Source: Mesorhizobium sp. M1E.F.Ca.ET.045.02.1.1
GTDB taxonomy: Bacteria; Pseudomonadota; Alphaproteobacteria; Rhizobiales; Rhizobiaceae
DNA: 64,000 nucleotides
Direction: 5' to 3'
Assembly: GCF_003952485.1 (NCBI RefSeq)
Contig: NZ_CP034447.1
Coordinates: 4,478,501-4,542,500 of the forward strand
Part shown: positions 1 to 7,964 of the stretch, piece by piece
Layout of the letters: each line of letters opens with the position of its first letter
How positions within the stretch are numbered: position 1 is the first letter of the stretch
Position numbers and translations under genes: made by a program
The notes under the pieces: generated by a model
Database searches by the model: none
The model's input: only the letters and a program-made list of their open reading frames with translations
Told to the model about the DNA's origin: nothing

Positions 1-408
1 GGCTTCGATCTCGCCAAGCTCATCGGCGACAGCAGGCTCGCAATGGGTGACGTCAAGGCTGTGCCGGCCGGCAAATACGGCAAGGCGGCGCTGGAATCGC
101 TGGGCGTCTGGTCCTCGATCGAAGGCAAGGTCGCGCAAGCCGAGAACGTGCGCGCCGCGCTGAAGCTGGTGTCGACGGGCGAGGCCGCGCTCGGCATCGT
201 CTACGCCACCGACGCGCATGCCGATAAGGGCGTGAAGGTTGTCGGAACCTTCCCCGAGGATTCGCATCCGCCGATCATCTACCCGATTGCCCAGACGGCG
301 GATTCGAAGGACAAGGATACGGCTGCCTTCCTGAAGTGCGTCGAGTCGGCCAAGGCTGCCGCGCTCTTCAAGGAACAGGGGTTTACGGTGCTCGCTGCGA
401 GCAACTGA
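1..408 (+). CDS. modA: Molybdate ABC transporter, periplasmic substrate-binding protein (3' part)
   Basis: The frame is open from the first base of the window, so this is the C-terminal half of ModA; its start lies outside. The visible 135 residues match the second lobe of the family, with the VPAGKYGKAALESLG stretch followed by an NVRAAL segment and the GIVYATDA segment. The protein binds molybdate or tungstate in the periplasm and delivers it to ModBC. modB starts 19 bases after the stop, and modB-modC overlap, so the three form one operon. The signal peptide cannot be seen. Confidence 0.95.
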   Translation, partial: GFDLAKLIGDSRLAMGDVKAVPAGKYGKAALESLGVWSSIEGKVAQAENVRAALKLVSTGEAALGIVYATDAHADKGVKVVGTFPEDSHPPIIYPIAQTADSKDKDTAAFLKCVESAKAAALFKEQGFTVLAASN

Positions 409-427
409 GAGAGACCTTACACCGCAT

Positions 428-1132
428 ATGAGTTGGCTGCTGGACCTCACTCCCGACGAATGGAATGCGGTCCGGCTGTCGATCAAGGTGGCAACGGTGG
501 CGATGCTCGCCAGCCTGCCGCCCGGCGTCCTGATCGCGCTGCTGCTCGCCCGCGGGCGGTTCTGGGGCAAGACCTTGCTCAACGGGCTGGTGCATCTGCC
601 GCTGATCCTGCCGCCGGTGGTGACCGGCTATCTGCTGCTGCTGACGTTCGGCAAGCGTGGCCCCGCCGGCGCCTTCCTTGCCGAGCATTTCGGCATCGTC
701 TTTTCGTTCCGCTGGACGGGTGCGGCACTCGCCTGCGGAGTGATGGGCTTTCCGCTGATGGTACGGGCGATCCGGCTGTCGATCGAGGCGGTCGACCGCA
801 AGATGGAGGCAGCCGCCGGCACGCTCGGCGCCAATCCGCCCTGGGTCTTCGCCACCATCACGCTGCCGCTGATCCTGCCCGGGCTGATCGCCGGCGCGAT
901 CCTCTCCTTCGCCAAGGCGATGGGCGAGTTCGGCGCCACGATCACCTTCGTCTCCAACATCCCCAACGAGACGCAGACGCTGCCCTCGGCGATCTATACC
1001 TTCACGCAGGTGCCGGGCGGCGATGCCGGGGCGCTGAGACTGACGCTGATCTCGATCGTCATCTCCATGGTGGCGCTGGTGGCCTCCGAGGTCCTTGCGC
1101 GGCGCGTCGGCCGGCGGATGGACATCGAATGA
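428..1132 (+). CDS. modB: Molybdate ABC transporter permease
   Basis: A 234-residue inner-membrane protein with several hydrophobic segments. It has the permease EAA-type loop around residues 128-160 (AAGTLGANPPW, then LPLILPGLIAG), which contacts the ATPase. It forms the channel of the high-affinity molybdate importer. The stop codon overlaps the modC start (ATGA), which points to translational coupling. Length and gene order modA-modB-modC are typical. Confidence 0.96.
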   Translation: MSWLLDLTPDEWNAVRLSIKVATVAMLASLPPGVLIALLLARGRFWGKTLLNGLVHLPLILPPVVTGYLLLLTFGKRGPAGAFLAEHFGIVFSFRWTGAALACGVMGFPLMVRAIRLSIEAVDRKMEAAAGTLGANPPWVFATITLPLILPGLIAGAILSFAKAMGEFGATITFVSNIPNETQTLPSAIYTFTQVPGGDAGALRLTLISIVISMVALVASEVLARRVGRRMDIE

Positions 1133-2241
1133 CGCTCTCGGTCGACATCAGCCATCGCCTCGGCGATTTCGCGCTCGAAGCGGATTTCGAAAGCGCCGGC
1201 CGGCTCACGGCGCTGTTCGGGCCGTCGGGCTCCGGCAAGTCGACGCTGATCAACCTGGTCGCCGGGCTGATCCGGCCGCAGAAGGGGCGCATCGCGGTCG
1301 ACGGCCGCGTGCTGATCGATACCGCCGCCGGCATGTTCGTGCCGATGCACAAGCGGCGGATCGGCATGGTTTTTCAGGATGCGCGGCTCTTCCCGCATAT
1401 GAGCGTCGCCGGCAATCTGCGCTACGGACGCTGGTTCACGCCGCCTGCCGAGCGCTACGCCAATATCGATGCGGTGGTCGACCTGCTCGGCATCGGCCAT
1501 CTGCTCGACCGGCGGCCGGCGAAACTTTCGGGCGGCGAAAAGCAGCGGGTGGCGATCGGCCGTGCCCTGCTTGCCAGCCCGAAGCTCTTATTGATGGACG
1601 AACCGCTCGCCTCGCTCGACGAAGCGCGCAAATCCGAAATCCTGCCCTATATCGAGCGGCTGCGCGACGAGACGAAGATCCCGATCGTCTATGTCAGCCA
1701 TTCCGTCGCCGAGGTGGCGAGGCTGGCGAGCGACGTGGTGGTGCTTTCGCAAGGCAAGGTTGCCGCCTTCGGCCCGGCCGAGGCGATCATGCAGCGGCTG
1801 GATCTTTTGCCGGCGGAGGAACGGGGCGAGGGCGGCGCGGTGCTCGACACCAGGGTGCTGCGTCACGACGAGGCTTTCGGCATGACGGTGTTGGGCTCGC
1901 CGGCCGGCGACATCCGCATACCGCGCATTGCACGGCCGGTGGGATCTCCGGTGCGGCTCCGCATCCGGGCCCGCGATGTCATGATCGCGACCGAGCAGCC
2001 GGCGGGCCTCAGCGCGCTCAATATACTGGCTGGGACGATCGCCGCGGTCAGGCCGGGCGTCGGACCCACAGTGGAAATCGCCATCGATTGCAACGGTGCG
2101 ACCGTGCTGGCGCGCATCACCGAGCAGTCGAAACAGAGCCTGCGCCTTGAACTCGGCCGCGAGGTCTTCGCCGTGATCAAGACGGTGAGCTTCGACAGCG
2201 CGACGACCGGGGCCGGGCTGCCGGCCGAGGCCGATGGTTGA
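1129..2241 (+). CDS. modC: Molybdate ABC transporter ATP-binding protein
   Basis: This 370-residue cytoplasmic ATPase energises molybdate import. Walker [10 protein letters not shown] lies at about residues 31-39, the signature LSGGEKQRV at 133-141, Walker B LLLMDEP at 153-159 and the H-loop SHS near 191. The last 80 or so residues form a MOP/TOBE-like molybdate-binding domain, as in other ModC proteins. I chose the ATG that overlaps the modB stop; the same frame is open further upstream but only as an out-of-frame shadow of modB. Confidence 0.97.
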   Translation: MTLSVDISHRLGDFALEADFESAGRLTALFGPSGSGKSTLINLVAGLIRPQKGRIAVDGRVLIDTAAGMFVPMHKRRIGMVFQDARLFPHMSVAGNLRYGRWFTPPAERYANIDAVVDLLGIGHLLDRRPAKLSGGEKQRVAIGRALLASPKLLLMDEPLASLDEARKSEILPYIERLRDETKIPIVYVSHSVAEVARLASDVVVLSQGKVAAFGPAEAIMQRLDLLPAEERGEGGAVLDTRVLRHDEAFGMTVLGSPAGDIRIPRIARPVGSPVRLRIRARDVMIATEQPAGLSALNILAGTIAAVRPGVGPTVEIAIDCNGATVLARITEQSKQSLRLELGREVFAVIKTVSFDSATTGAGLPAEADG

Positions 2242-2255
2242 CGAAAGGGCAATAC

Positions 2256-2278
2256 CGCTATGTTACATTGGAATAGCG
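2256..2278. promoter_or_regulatory. Putative Mo-box (ModE-type operator)
   Basis: Inverted repeat CGCTAT-N11-ATAGCG between modC and the downstream ModE-like gene. Known Mo-boxes have CGNTAT half-sites in inverted orientation, and this copy fits in sequence and spacing. It lies about 50 bases before the regulator start, so autoregulation is the simplest reading. Binding is inferred. Confidence 0.55.
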
Positions 2279-2326
2279 ATTTGGCCGCAATGGGAGTATT
2301 TTTGACGTGACCGCGGAGGACAAGGG

Positions 2327-2668
2327 ATGCCGTCGCTGAGCCTGCGGATAAACCTCGATCCCGACGGGCGGATCGGCCCGGGCAAGGTCGAGCTTTTGGA
2401 GCAGATCGCCGCCTTCGGCTCGATCTCTGCCGCGGCGCGCGGCATGGAGATGTCCTACAAGCACGCCTGGGACCTCGTCGAGGACATGAACCGCGTGTTC
2501 GGCAAGCCGCTGGTTTCGGCGCAGACCGGCGGCAAGAAGGGCGGCGGCGCGCAGTTGACGCCGGTGGGCCTCGCCGTCGTCAGCCGCTTCAGGGCCATCG
2601 AGCGCGCGGCCGCTTCTGCCGCCGCTGTGCATATGCAGGCTTTGCAGGCGGAGATCGATGCTGAATAG
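2327..2668 (+). CDS. ModE-like molybdate regulator, DNA-binding domain only
   Basis: A 113-residue protein matching the N-terminal winged helix-turn-helix of ModE/MopA-type regulators. The helix-turn-helix region is about residues 28-55 (GSISAAARGMEMSYKHAWDL), followed by the wing near GGKKGGGAQLTPVG. The C-terminal molbindin domains of full-length ModE are absent, so it either senses molybdate with help from another protein or only binds DNA. It follows modABC and has its own Mo-box. The stop codon sits at the start of an 8-base tandem repeat. Confidence 0.85.
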   Translation: MPSLSLRINLDPDGRIGPGKVELLEQIAAFGSISAAARGMEMSYKHAWDLVEDMNRVFGKPLVSAQTGGKKGGGAQLTPVGLAVVSRFRAIERAAASAAAVHMQALQAEIDAE

Positions 2669-2794
2669 GGGAGTAGGGGAGTAGGGGAGTAGGGGAATAG
2701 GGGAATAGGGGAATAGGGGAATGATGTCTCAGCGCTGCTCAACGCGCAAGAAATCGACCACGCCCTATTCCCTTACTCCCTTACTCCCTTACTG
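2663..2794. repeat. 8-bp tandem repeats in inverted arrangement
   Basis: Seven consecutive octamers GA(A/G)TAGGG run from 2663 to 2718. After a 44-base spacer, four complementary units (CCCTATTC, then CCTTACTC twice and CCTTACTG) run from 2763 to 2794. The two arms could pair as one long hairpin between two convergent genes, and both stop codons lie in the repeats. It may act as a terminator. The number of units is likely to vary between strains. Confidence 0.8.
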
Positions 2795-3553
2795 CCCTGG
2801 CTTCCTCAGCAGATAGGTGTCCATGATCCAGCCCTTTTTCCGGCGGGCTTCCTCGCGCACTTTCTCGATCTCGGCGCCGACATCGCCGAGGCGTCCGGAG
2901 ACGATGATCTCGTCCGGCGTGCCGAGATAGGCGCCCCACTGGATTAAGACATCCTTTTCGGCCAGCGTGTTGAAGGCGCATTTGCCGTCGAGCATGACCA
3001 CCGTCGAGCCGGCATTCGCGGGCAGGCCTTCCTCAGTGAGGCGGCGGCCGGTGGTGACCAGGATCGAATCGCCAATGCGGTTGAGCGCGGTCGCGTGGGC
3101 GGCGGCGAGCGCCTGGATCGCGGTGATGCCTGGGATGACTTCGAGCTTGAAATCGACATTGCCTCTGAGGCGCACGCGCTCCAGGATGCGCAGCGCGCTG
3201 TCATAAAGAGAGGGGTCGCCCCAGATCAGGAAGGCGCCGCAGCCGTCTTCAGCGAGCTCGTCGCGGATCAGCCCCTCATAGATTTCGGCAATCGCCTCAT
3301 GCCAGTCGTCGACGGTCACGCGATAGGACGATGTCGGCTCCGCCCGAACCGGCACATCGAATTCGACGCGGCGCGACTTCGGGTTGGTGACGAAGCGGTC
3401 GCAGATCTGCCGGCGCAGTTCCGCTAGATCGTTCTTTTTGGCGCCTTTGTCCGGAATGAACAGCACATCGGCCCGGTTCAGGCCGTTGATGGCCTGGACG
3501 GTCAAATGTTCCGGATTGCCGGCGCCGATGCCGATGACGAGAAGCTTACGCAT
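2789..3553 (-). CDS. cobF: Precorrin-6A synthase (deacetylating)
   Basis: A 254-residue SAM-dependent methyltransferase of the tetrapyrrole methylase fold. The N-terminal motif IGIGAGNPEHLT and the central WGDPSLYDS and VIPGITAIQ motifs are those of CobF. It methylates C1 of precorrin-5 with loss of acetate in the aerobic B12 pathway. The gene is more than 47 kb from the rest of the cob cluster and converges with the mod region. A GGGCAGGAG ribosome-binding site precedes the ATG. No B12 riboswitch was recognised upstream. Confidence 0.95.
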   Translation of the reverse strand: MRKLLVIGIGAGNPEHLTVQAINGLNRADVLFIPDKGAKKNDLAELRRQICDRFVTNPKSRRVEFDVPVRAEPTSSYRVTVDDWHEAIAEIYEGLIRDELAEDGCGAFLIWGDPSLYDSALRILERVRLRGNVDFKLEVIPGITAIQALAAAHATALNRIGDSILVTTGRRLTEEGLPANAGSTVVMLDGKCAFNTLAEKDVLIQWGAYLGTPDEIIVSGRLGDVGAEIEKVREEARRKKGWIMDTYLLRKPGQ

Positions 3554-3651
3554 ACGCGTTCTCCTGCCCGATCAAGGGCGCGGTGTCCAGACAGGCGTGG
3601 GCAGACGGATGCCAGTGCAAAGGGCTTTGAAACGCCCCATTGAAAAGCCTG

Positions 3652-3751
3652 GAGCAGTCCATCGTTTGGAAGAAATGCTGAACTGCTCTAGCTATTGTTT
3701 TACGCAATTCCGGACGGAAAACCGCTACACACTTTCCCCGGAATTGCTCTA
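3652..3751. repeat. RIME-like palindromic element, copy 1
   Basis: Two palindromic modules: GAGCAGT (3652-3658) with ACTGCTC (3682-3688), and GCAATTC (3704-3710) with GAATTGC (3741-3747). The second module, with its ACGCAATTCCGGACGGAAAA core, recurs almost unchanged near 35210 and, inverted, near 51000. No coding capacity. Confidence 0.8.
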
Positions 3752-3800
3752 GATGGAAGCGCATCCGGATGATCCCGGTTTGCCGTCGAGAGGGGGATAC

Positions 3801-4811
3801 ATGTTCCGCACTGTCCTGACCGCAGCGCTGGCATTGTTGGCCGCGCCGGCCTTCGCCAACGATTCCGTCGCCGAGCTCGGCACCGGCGGGCTGATCCTGT
3901 CGCGCAGCGATGCGGTTGCCATGGAAAGCGAGGACCTCTTCATCTCGCCGGAGAAGGTGACGGTCGACTACGTCTTCCGCAACAACACCGACAAGGACGT
4001 CAGCTCCATCGTCGCTTTCCCGATGCCTGACATCGAGGGCGATCCGAACGAGATGCCCGCGATCCCGGAAGCGCAGAGCGACAATTTCCTCGGCTTCGAG
4101 GTGACGATCGACGGCGTCGACGCGAAGCCTCAGCTCGAGCAAAGGGCGTTTGCGCTGGGTATCGACATCACGGCCGACCTCAAGGCGCAGAAGGTTCCGC
4201 TCTATCCGTTCGGCGATGCCGCCAAGGCGGCGCTGGCGAAGCTGCCCAAGGACGTCGCCGAGGATTGGGAAAACCGCGGCATCATCATCGAGGATACCGC
4301 CGATGACGGCTCGGGCATGCAAACCACCTACGCGCCGTTCTGGCAGTTGCGCTCGACCTATTGGTGGCGCTCGACCTTTCCGGCCAACAAGGCCGTCCAT
4401 GTTTCGCACCGCTACAAGCCCAGCGTCGGCGGCACGTCATCGGTCAGCTTCTATTATGAAGGCAAATTTCAGGGGCAGTACGACACCTACAAGACCCGCT
4501 ATTGCATGGACGAGGGTTTCCAGAACGCAGTGCGCAAGGCAGCGAAGGAAAATCCCGACGGCTACCCGAAATATTTCGAAAGCCGCATCGCTTATATCCT
4601 GACCACCGGCGGCAACTGGGCGTCCGGCAGCATCGGCAACTTCAAGCTCACCATCGACAAGGGCAGCGCCAAGAACCTGGTTTCCTTCTGCGGCGACAAT
4701 GTCCGCAAGGTCGGCCCGACGACGTTCGAGATGACGGCCAAGGATTTTTATCCCGAGCACGACATCGACATCCTGCTGCTCGAGCCGTCGGATAGCGGGA
4801 ACGGCGGCTGA
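3801..4811 (+). CDS. DUF4424 family exported protein
   Basis: A 336-residue protein with a clear signal peptide (MFRTVLTAALALLAAPAFA, cleavage before NDS), so periplasmic or outer-surface. The rest resembles the DUF4424 family, whose function is unknown. I chose the second ATG because an AGAGGGGG ribosome-binding site lies just upstream and because it begins the signal peptide; an earlier in-frame ATG at 3753 lies at the edge of the repeat. The stop overlaps the folA start by one base (TGATG). Confidence 0.85.
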   Translation: MFRTVLTAALALLAAPAFANDSVAELGTGGLILSRSDAVAMESEDLFISPEKVTVDYVFRNNTDKDVSSIVAFPMPDIEGDPNEMPAIPEAQSDNFLGFEVTIDGVDAKPQLEQRAFALGIDITADLKAQKVPLYPFGDAAKAALAKLPKDVAEDWENRGIIIEDTADDGSGMQTTYAPFWQLRSTYWWRSTFPANKAVHVSHRYKPSVGGTSSVSFYYEGKFQGQYDTYKTRYCMDEGFQNAVRKAAKENPDGYPKYFESRIAYILTTGGNWASGSIGNFKLTIDKGSAKNLVSFCGDNVRKVGPTTFEMTAKDFYPEHDIDILLLEPSDSGNGG

Positions 4812-5329
4812 TGGACATCGTGATCTACGTTGCCATCGCCGAGAACGGGGTGATCGGGCGTGAAGGCGGCCTGCCATGGCGGCTATCCAGCGATCTCAAG
4901 CGCTTCAAGGCCGACACGATGGGCAAGCCGATCATCATGGGCCGCAAGACCTATGAGGGCATCGGCCGGCCGCTGCCCGGCAGGCTGAATGTCGTGGTGA
5001 CACGAGACAAGACCTGGCACGCCGAGGGCATCGAGGTCGCCCATTCGCTCGACGAGGCCATCACGCTGGCCAAGGTGCGCGGGCGCTGCATGGCGGGCGC
5101 CGGGGAGATATGCGTCGTCGGCGGCGGCGAGATCTATGCCCAGGCGCTGCCGCTCGCCGACCGCCTGCATGTCACCCATGTGCTCGCCGCGGTCGACGGC
5201 GACGCGCATTTCCCGCCGATCGATCCGGCCAGCTGGCGGATCGTCCGTTCCGAGGATTTTCCCGCAGGCGAAAAGGATAGCCACGCGACGCGCTACACGG
5301 TTTACGAGAGACGACGCGACGGTCAGTGA
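4811..5329 (+). CDS. folA: Dihydrofolate reductase
   Basis: A 172-residue enzyme reducing dihydrofolate to tetrahydrofolate with NADPH. Family motifs are visible: VAIAENGVIG at the N-terminus, GLPWRLSSDLKRFK (active site with W and D), MGRKTYEGIGRPLPGR (NADPH site) and VVGGGEIYAQAL. It is coupled by a one-base overlap to the DUF4424 gene. In many bacteria thyA precedes folA; it is not present here. Confidence 0.96.
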   Translation: MDIVIYVAIAENGVIGREGGLPWRLSSDLKRFKADTMGKPIIMGRKTYEGIGRPLPGRLNVVVTRDKTWHAEGIEVAHSLDEAITLAKVRGRCMAGAGEICVVGGGEIYAQALPLADRLHVTHVLAAVDGDAHFPPIDPASWRIVRSEDFPAGEKDSHATRYTVYERRRDGQ

Positions 5330-5424
5330 CGACGACAAAGGGTCGCTGCCGAGCCAAATCGGACAGCGCGGGCGGCACGCCGCGTTGAAAGCGTGTCACG
5401 GCGTCCCTATAGAAGAGCGACATG

Positions 5425-5531
5425 TTACAGCGCCGCGCGTCCAACCGGACGCGTAAAAGGCCGCTGTAAAACTTTGATTTGGCGCATGATTCCTTCCCGA
5501 AAATCGGTACCGGTTTTCGGGGTCATGCGCT
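5425..5531. repeat. RIME-like palindromic element, copy 2 (two modules)
   Basis: Module 1 pairs TTACAGCG (5425-5432) with CGCTGTAA (5462-5469) and has an inner CGCGTCC-AACC-GGACGCG hairpin. Module 2 pairs GCGCATGA (5482-5489) with TCATGCGC (5523-5530) and has an inner CCGAAAA / GTTTTCGG stem. This two-palindrome layout is that of rhizobial RIME1. It fills most of the gap before hflK. Confidence 0.85.
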
Positions 5532-5577
5532 AGGATCGCGCCGCAAGGCCTGAGGGAACCGGAGCGAAAGGACATTC

Positions 5578-6675
5578 ATGCCCTGGAACGACAAGAGCGG
5601 TGGCGGCGGCCCATGGGGCGGCGGCGGCAATCAGGGACCCTGGGGGCAGGGACCGAGGGGGCCGAGTGGCCCGCAGGGTTCGCCTCCCGACCTCGAGGAC
5701 ATCATCCGCCGCGGCCAGGACAGGTTGCGACGCGCTCTTCCGGGCGGCGGCGGCGCCAGTCCGGCGGTCCTCGGGCTGATTGCGCTCGCGCTCGTCGTGC
5801 TTTGGGCCTTCAAGGCGATCTACACCGTGCAGCCTGACGAAGTCGCGGTCGAACTGCGTTTCGGCAAGCCGAAAGCGGAGCTTTCGCAGCCAGGCCTGCA
5901 TTTCCACTGGTGGCCGATCGAGACGGTCGAGACGGCCAAGATTTCCGAGCAGCTCGTCAGCATCGGCGGCGGCTCGAGCAGCGGTTCCGGGCTGATGCTG
6001 TCCGGCGACCAGAACATCGTCAATGTGCAGTTCTCGGTCGCCTATCAGGTTTCCGATCCGAGGGCCTACCTGTTCGATGTCTCCGATCCCGACGGCATGC
6101 TGACGCAGGTTGCCGAAAGCGCCATGCGCGAAGTCGTCGGCCGGCGCCCGGCGCAGGATATTTTCCGCGACGATCGCCAGGGGATCGCCACTTCGGTGCG
6201 TGAGATCGTCCAGAACACGCTCGACGGCTACAAGACGGGTCTGCAAGTCAACGCAATTTCCATCGAGGATGCGGCGCCGCCGCGCGAGGTCGCCGACGCC
6301 TTCGACGAGGTGCAACGCGCCGAGCAGGACGAGGACAAGTTCGTCGAGCAGGCCAATCAATATTCCAACCAGAAGCTCGGCCAAGCACGCGGCCAAGCGG
6401 CGCAGATCCGCGAGGACGCGGCCGCCTACAAGAACCGTGTCGTGCAGGAAGCGGAAGGCGAGGCGCAGCGCTTCATCTCCGTCTACAACGAATACGCCAA
6501 GGCGCCCGATGTGACGCGCAAGCGCCTGTATCTGGAAACGATGGAGAGGATCCTGAAGGACTCGAACAAGGTCGTCGTCGAACCGGGCAATGGACAGGGA
6601 GTGCTTCCCTATCTGCCGCTGCCGGCACTGCAGCCGAAGGCGCCGCCGGCGCCGGTGCTGGGAGGTAACCAGTGA
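5578..6675 (+). CDS. hflK: FtsH protease modulator HflK
   Basis: A 365-residue inner-membrane protein of the SPFH/band-7 family. It has a glycine-rich N-terminal tail (about residues 1-60), one membrane segment near residues 60-82 (VLGLIALALVVLWAFKAI), then the band-7 domain and a long charged helix rich in Ala and Gln (about 240-315). With HflC it forms the membrane complex that surrounds FtsH and tunes its proteolysis. hflC overlaps the stop, and DUF2065 and degP follow, the usual alphaproteobacterial order. Confidence 0.96.
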   Translation: MPWNDKSGGGGPWGGGGNQGPWGQGPRGPSGPQGSPPDLEDIIRRGQDRLRRALPGGGGASPAVLGLIALALVVLWAFKAIYTVQPDEVAVELRFGKPKAELSQPGLHFHWWPIETVETAKISEQLVSIGGGSSSGSGLMLSGDQNIVNVQFSVAYQVSDPRAYLFDVSDPDGMLTQVAESAMREVVGRRPAQDIFRDDRQGIATSVREIVQNTLDGYKTGLQVNAISIEDAAPPREVADAFDEVQRAEQDEDKFVEQANQYSNQKLGQARGQAAQIREDAAAYKNRVVQEAEGEAQRFISVYNEYAKAPDVTRKRLYLETMERILKDSNKVVVEPGNGQGVLPYLPLPALQPKAPPAPVLGGNQ

Positions 6676-7628
6676 TGGCCAACCGTCTTCCCATCATCGC
6701 GGTCATCGCCGCCGTCCTGCTGTTTCTGCTCTATTCGTCGGTGTTCGTCGTCAAGGCGGGCGAGCAGGCCATCGTGCTGAGATTCGGCGAGATTATCGAC
6801 GTCAAGACCGAGCCAGGCATCTATTTCAAGGCGCCGTTCGCCTTCTTCGATGCCGACAGCGTTCAGACGATCGAGAAGAAAGTGATGCGCTTCGACCTCG
6901 ACAACATCCGCGTCCAGGTCTCCGGCGGCAAATTCTACGAGGTCGATGCCTTCATCGCCTATCGCATCTCCGATCCGCGCACCTTCCGGGCGGCCGTGTC
7001 CGGACAGGTGGAACTTGCCGAAGCCCGGCTGAAGACGCGCCTCGATGCAGCGCTTCGCCGCGTCTATGGTCTGCGAGACTTCGAGGCGGCACTTTCCGAG
7101 GAGCGCGGCGTCATGATGCGCGAGGTGCGCGATCAGCTCCGTCCCGACGCGACGTCGCTCGGCCTCGACATCGAGGACGTGCGCATTCGCCGGACGGATC
7201 TGACGGCGGAAGTCTCGCAGCAGACCTACGACCGCATGAAGGCCGAACGTCTGGCGGAAGCCGAGCGGCTGAGAGCACGCGGCAACGAGGCGGCGCAACG
7301 CATCAGGGCCCGGGCCGACCGCGAGGTCGTCGAGATCGTCGCCGAGGCGCAGAAGGAATCGGAAATCCTGCGCGGTGAGGGCGAGGCGCAGCGCAGCGCC
7401 ACCTTTGCGGATGCCTACAAGCGCGATCCGGCCTTCTTCGATTTCTATCGCTCGATGAATGCTTATGGCACCGCGCTGGACAACACCGGAACCACCATGG
7501 TGCTGTCGCCGGAGTCCGAGTTCTTCCGCTACTTCCGCGATCCGGGCAGCAAGCCCGTGCCTGGCCAACCGGCCGAGCAACAGTCGGCGCCGGCTGTGCC
7601 GGCGCCGCAGCCCAGCACCGCCCAGTAG
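6672..7628 (+). CDS. hflC: FtsH protease modulator HflC
   Basis: A 318-residue SPFH/band-7 protein, partner of HflK. An N-terminal membrane segment (about residues 5-25, LPIIAVIAAVLLFLLYSSVFVV) is followed by the band-7 domain, the LAEAERLRARGNEAAQRIRARADRE-type coiled helix and a Pro/Ala-rich tail. It starts inside the last codons of hflK, so both are made together. The length is normal. Confidence 0.96.
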   Translation: MMANRLPIIAVIAAVLLFLLYSSVFVVKAGEQAIVLRFGEIIDVKTEPGIYFKAPFAFFDADSVQTIEKKVMRFDLDNIRVQVSGGKFYEVDAFIAYRISDPRTFRAAVSGQVELAEARLKTRLDAALRRVYGLRDFEAALSEERGVMMREVRDQLRPDATSLGLDIEDVRIRRTDLTAEVSQQTYDRMKAERLAEAERLRARGNEAAQRIRARADREVVEIVAEAQKESEILRGEGEAQRSATFADAYKRDPAFFDFYRSMNAYGTALDNTGTTMVLSPESEFFRYFRDPGSKPVPGQPAEQQSAPAVPAPQPSTAQ

Positions 7629-7633
7629 CGGCG

Positions 7634-7819
7634 GTGCAGGATTTTCTCGCGGCAGTCGGCCTGGTCCTCGTCATCGAGGGCCTGGTCTATGGCGGGTTCC
7701 CGGCCTTGGCCCGGAAACTGGCGACGGAAGTGCTGTCGATGCCGGAGAATGTGCTGCGGGTCGGCGGATTGGGTGCAATCGCAATCGGCGTCGGCATCGT
7801 CTGGCTGGCGCGCGGCTGA
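7634..7819 (+). CDS. DUF2065 small membrane protein
   Basis: A 61-residue protein starting at GTG five bases after hflC. It has two hydrophobic stretches (residues 4-22 and 43-58) separated by a short loop with the MPENVLRVGG segment, as in the DUF2065/YjeT-like family. The function is unknown. Its constant place between hflC and degP suggests a role in membrane protein quality control. Confidence 0.85.
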   Translation: MQDFLAAVGLVLVIEGLVYGGFPALARKLATEVLSMPENVLRVGGLGAIAIGVGIVWLARG

Positions 7820-7964
7820 CGAATTTCCTTGGTGCCGCGACGATTGACGATTTATCTTCCGCCGATGGCTATAGCCGCAAACGTGCCTTATTTCTTGCCA
7901 ACATGAGTTGGACAGGCGCCTTTGCGGAAGCGCTTTTCCTCTTCAGAAAGACCGGGAGGCCACG

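Noticed and set aside
2663..2794. CRISPR-like array
   Set aside because: Units are 8 bases and contiguous, with no spacers and no cas genes.
3554..3650. Possible B12 riboswitch upstream of cobF
   Set aside because: Some GC-rich pairing is present, but I could not find the B12-box consensus (AGCCAGGAGACC-like), so I do not call it.
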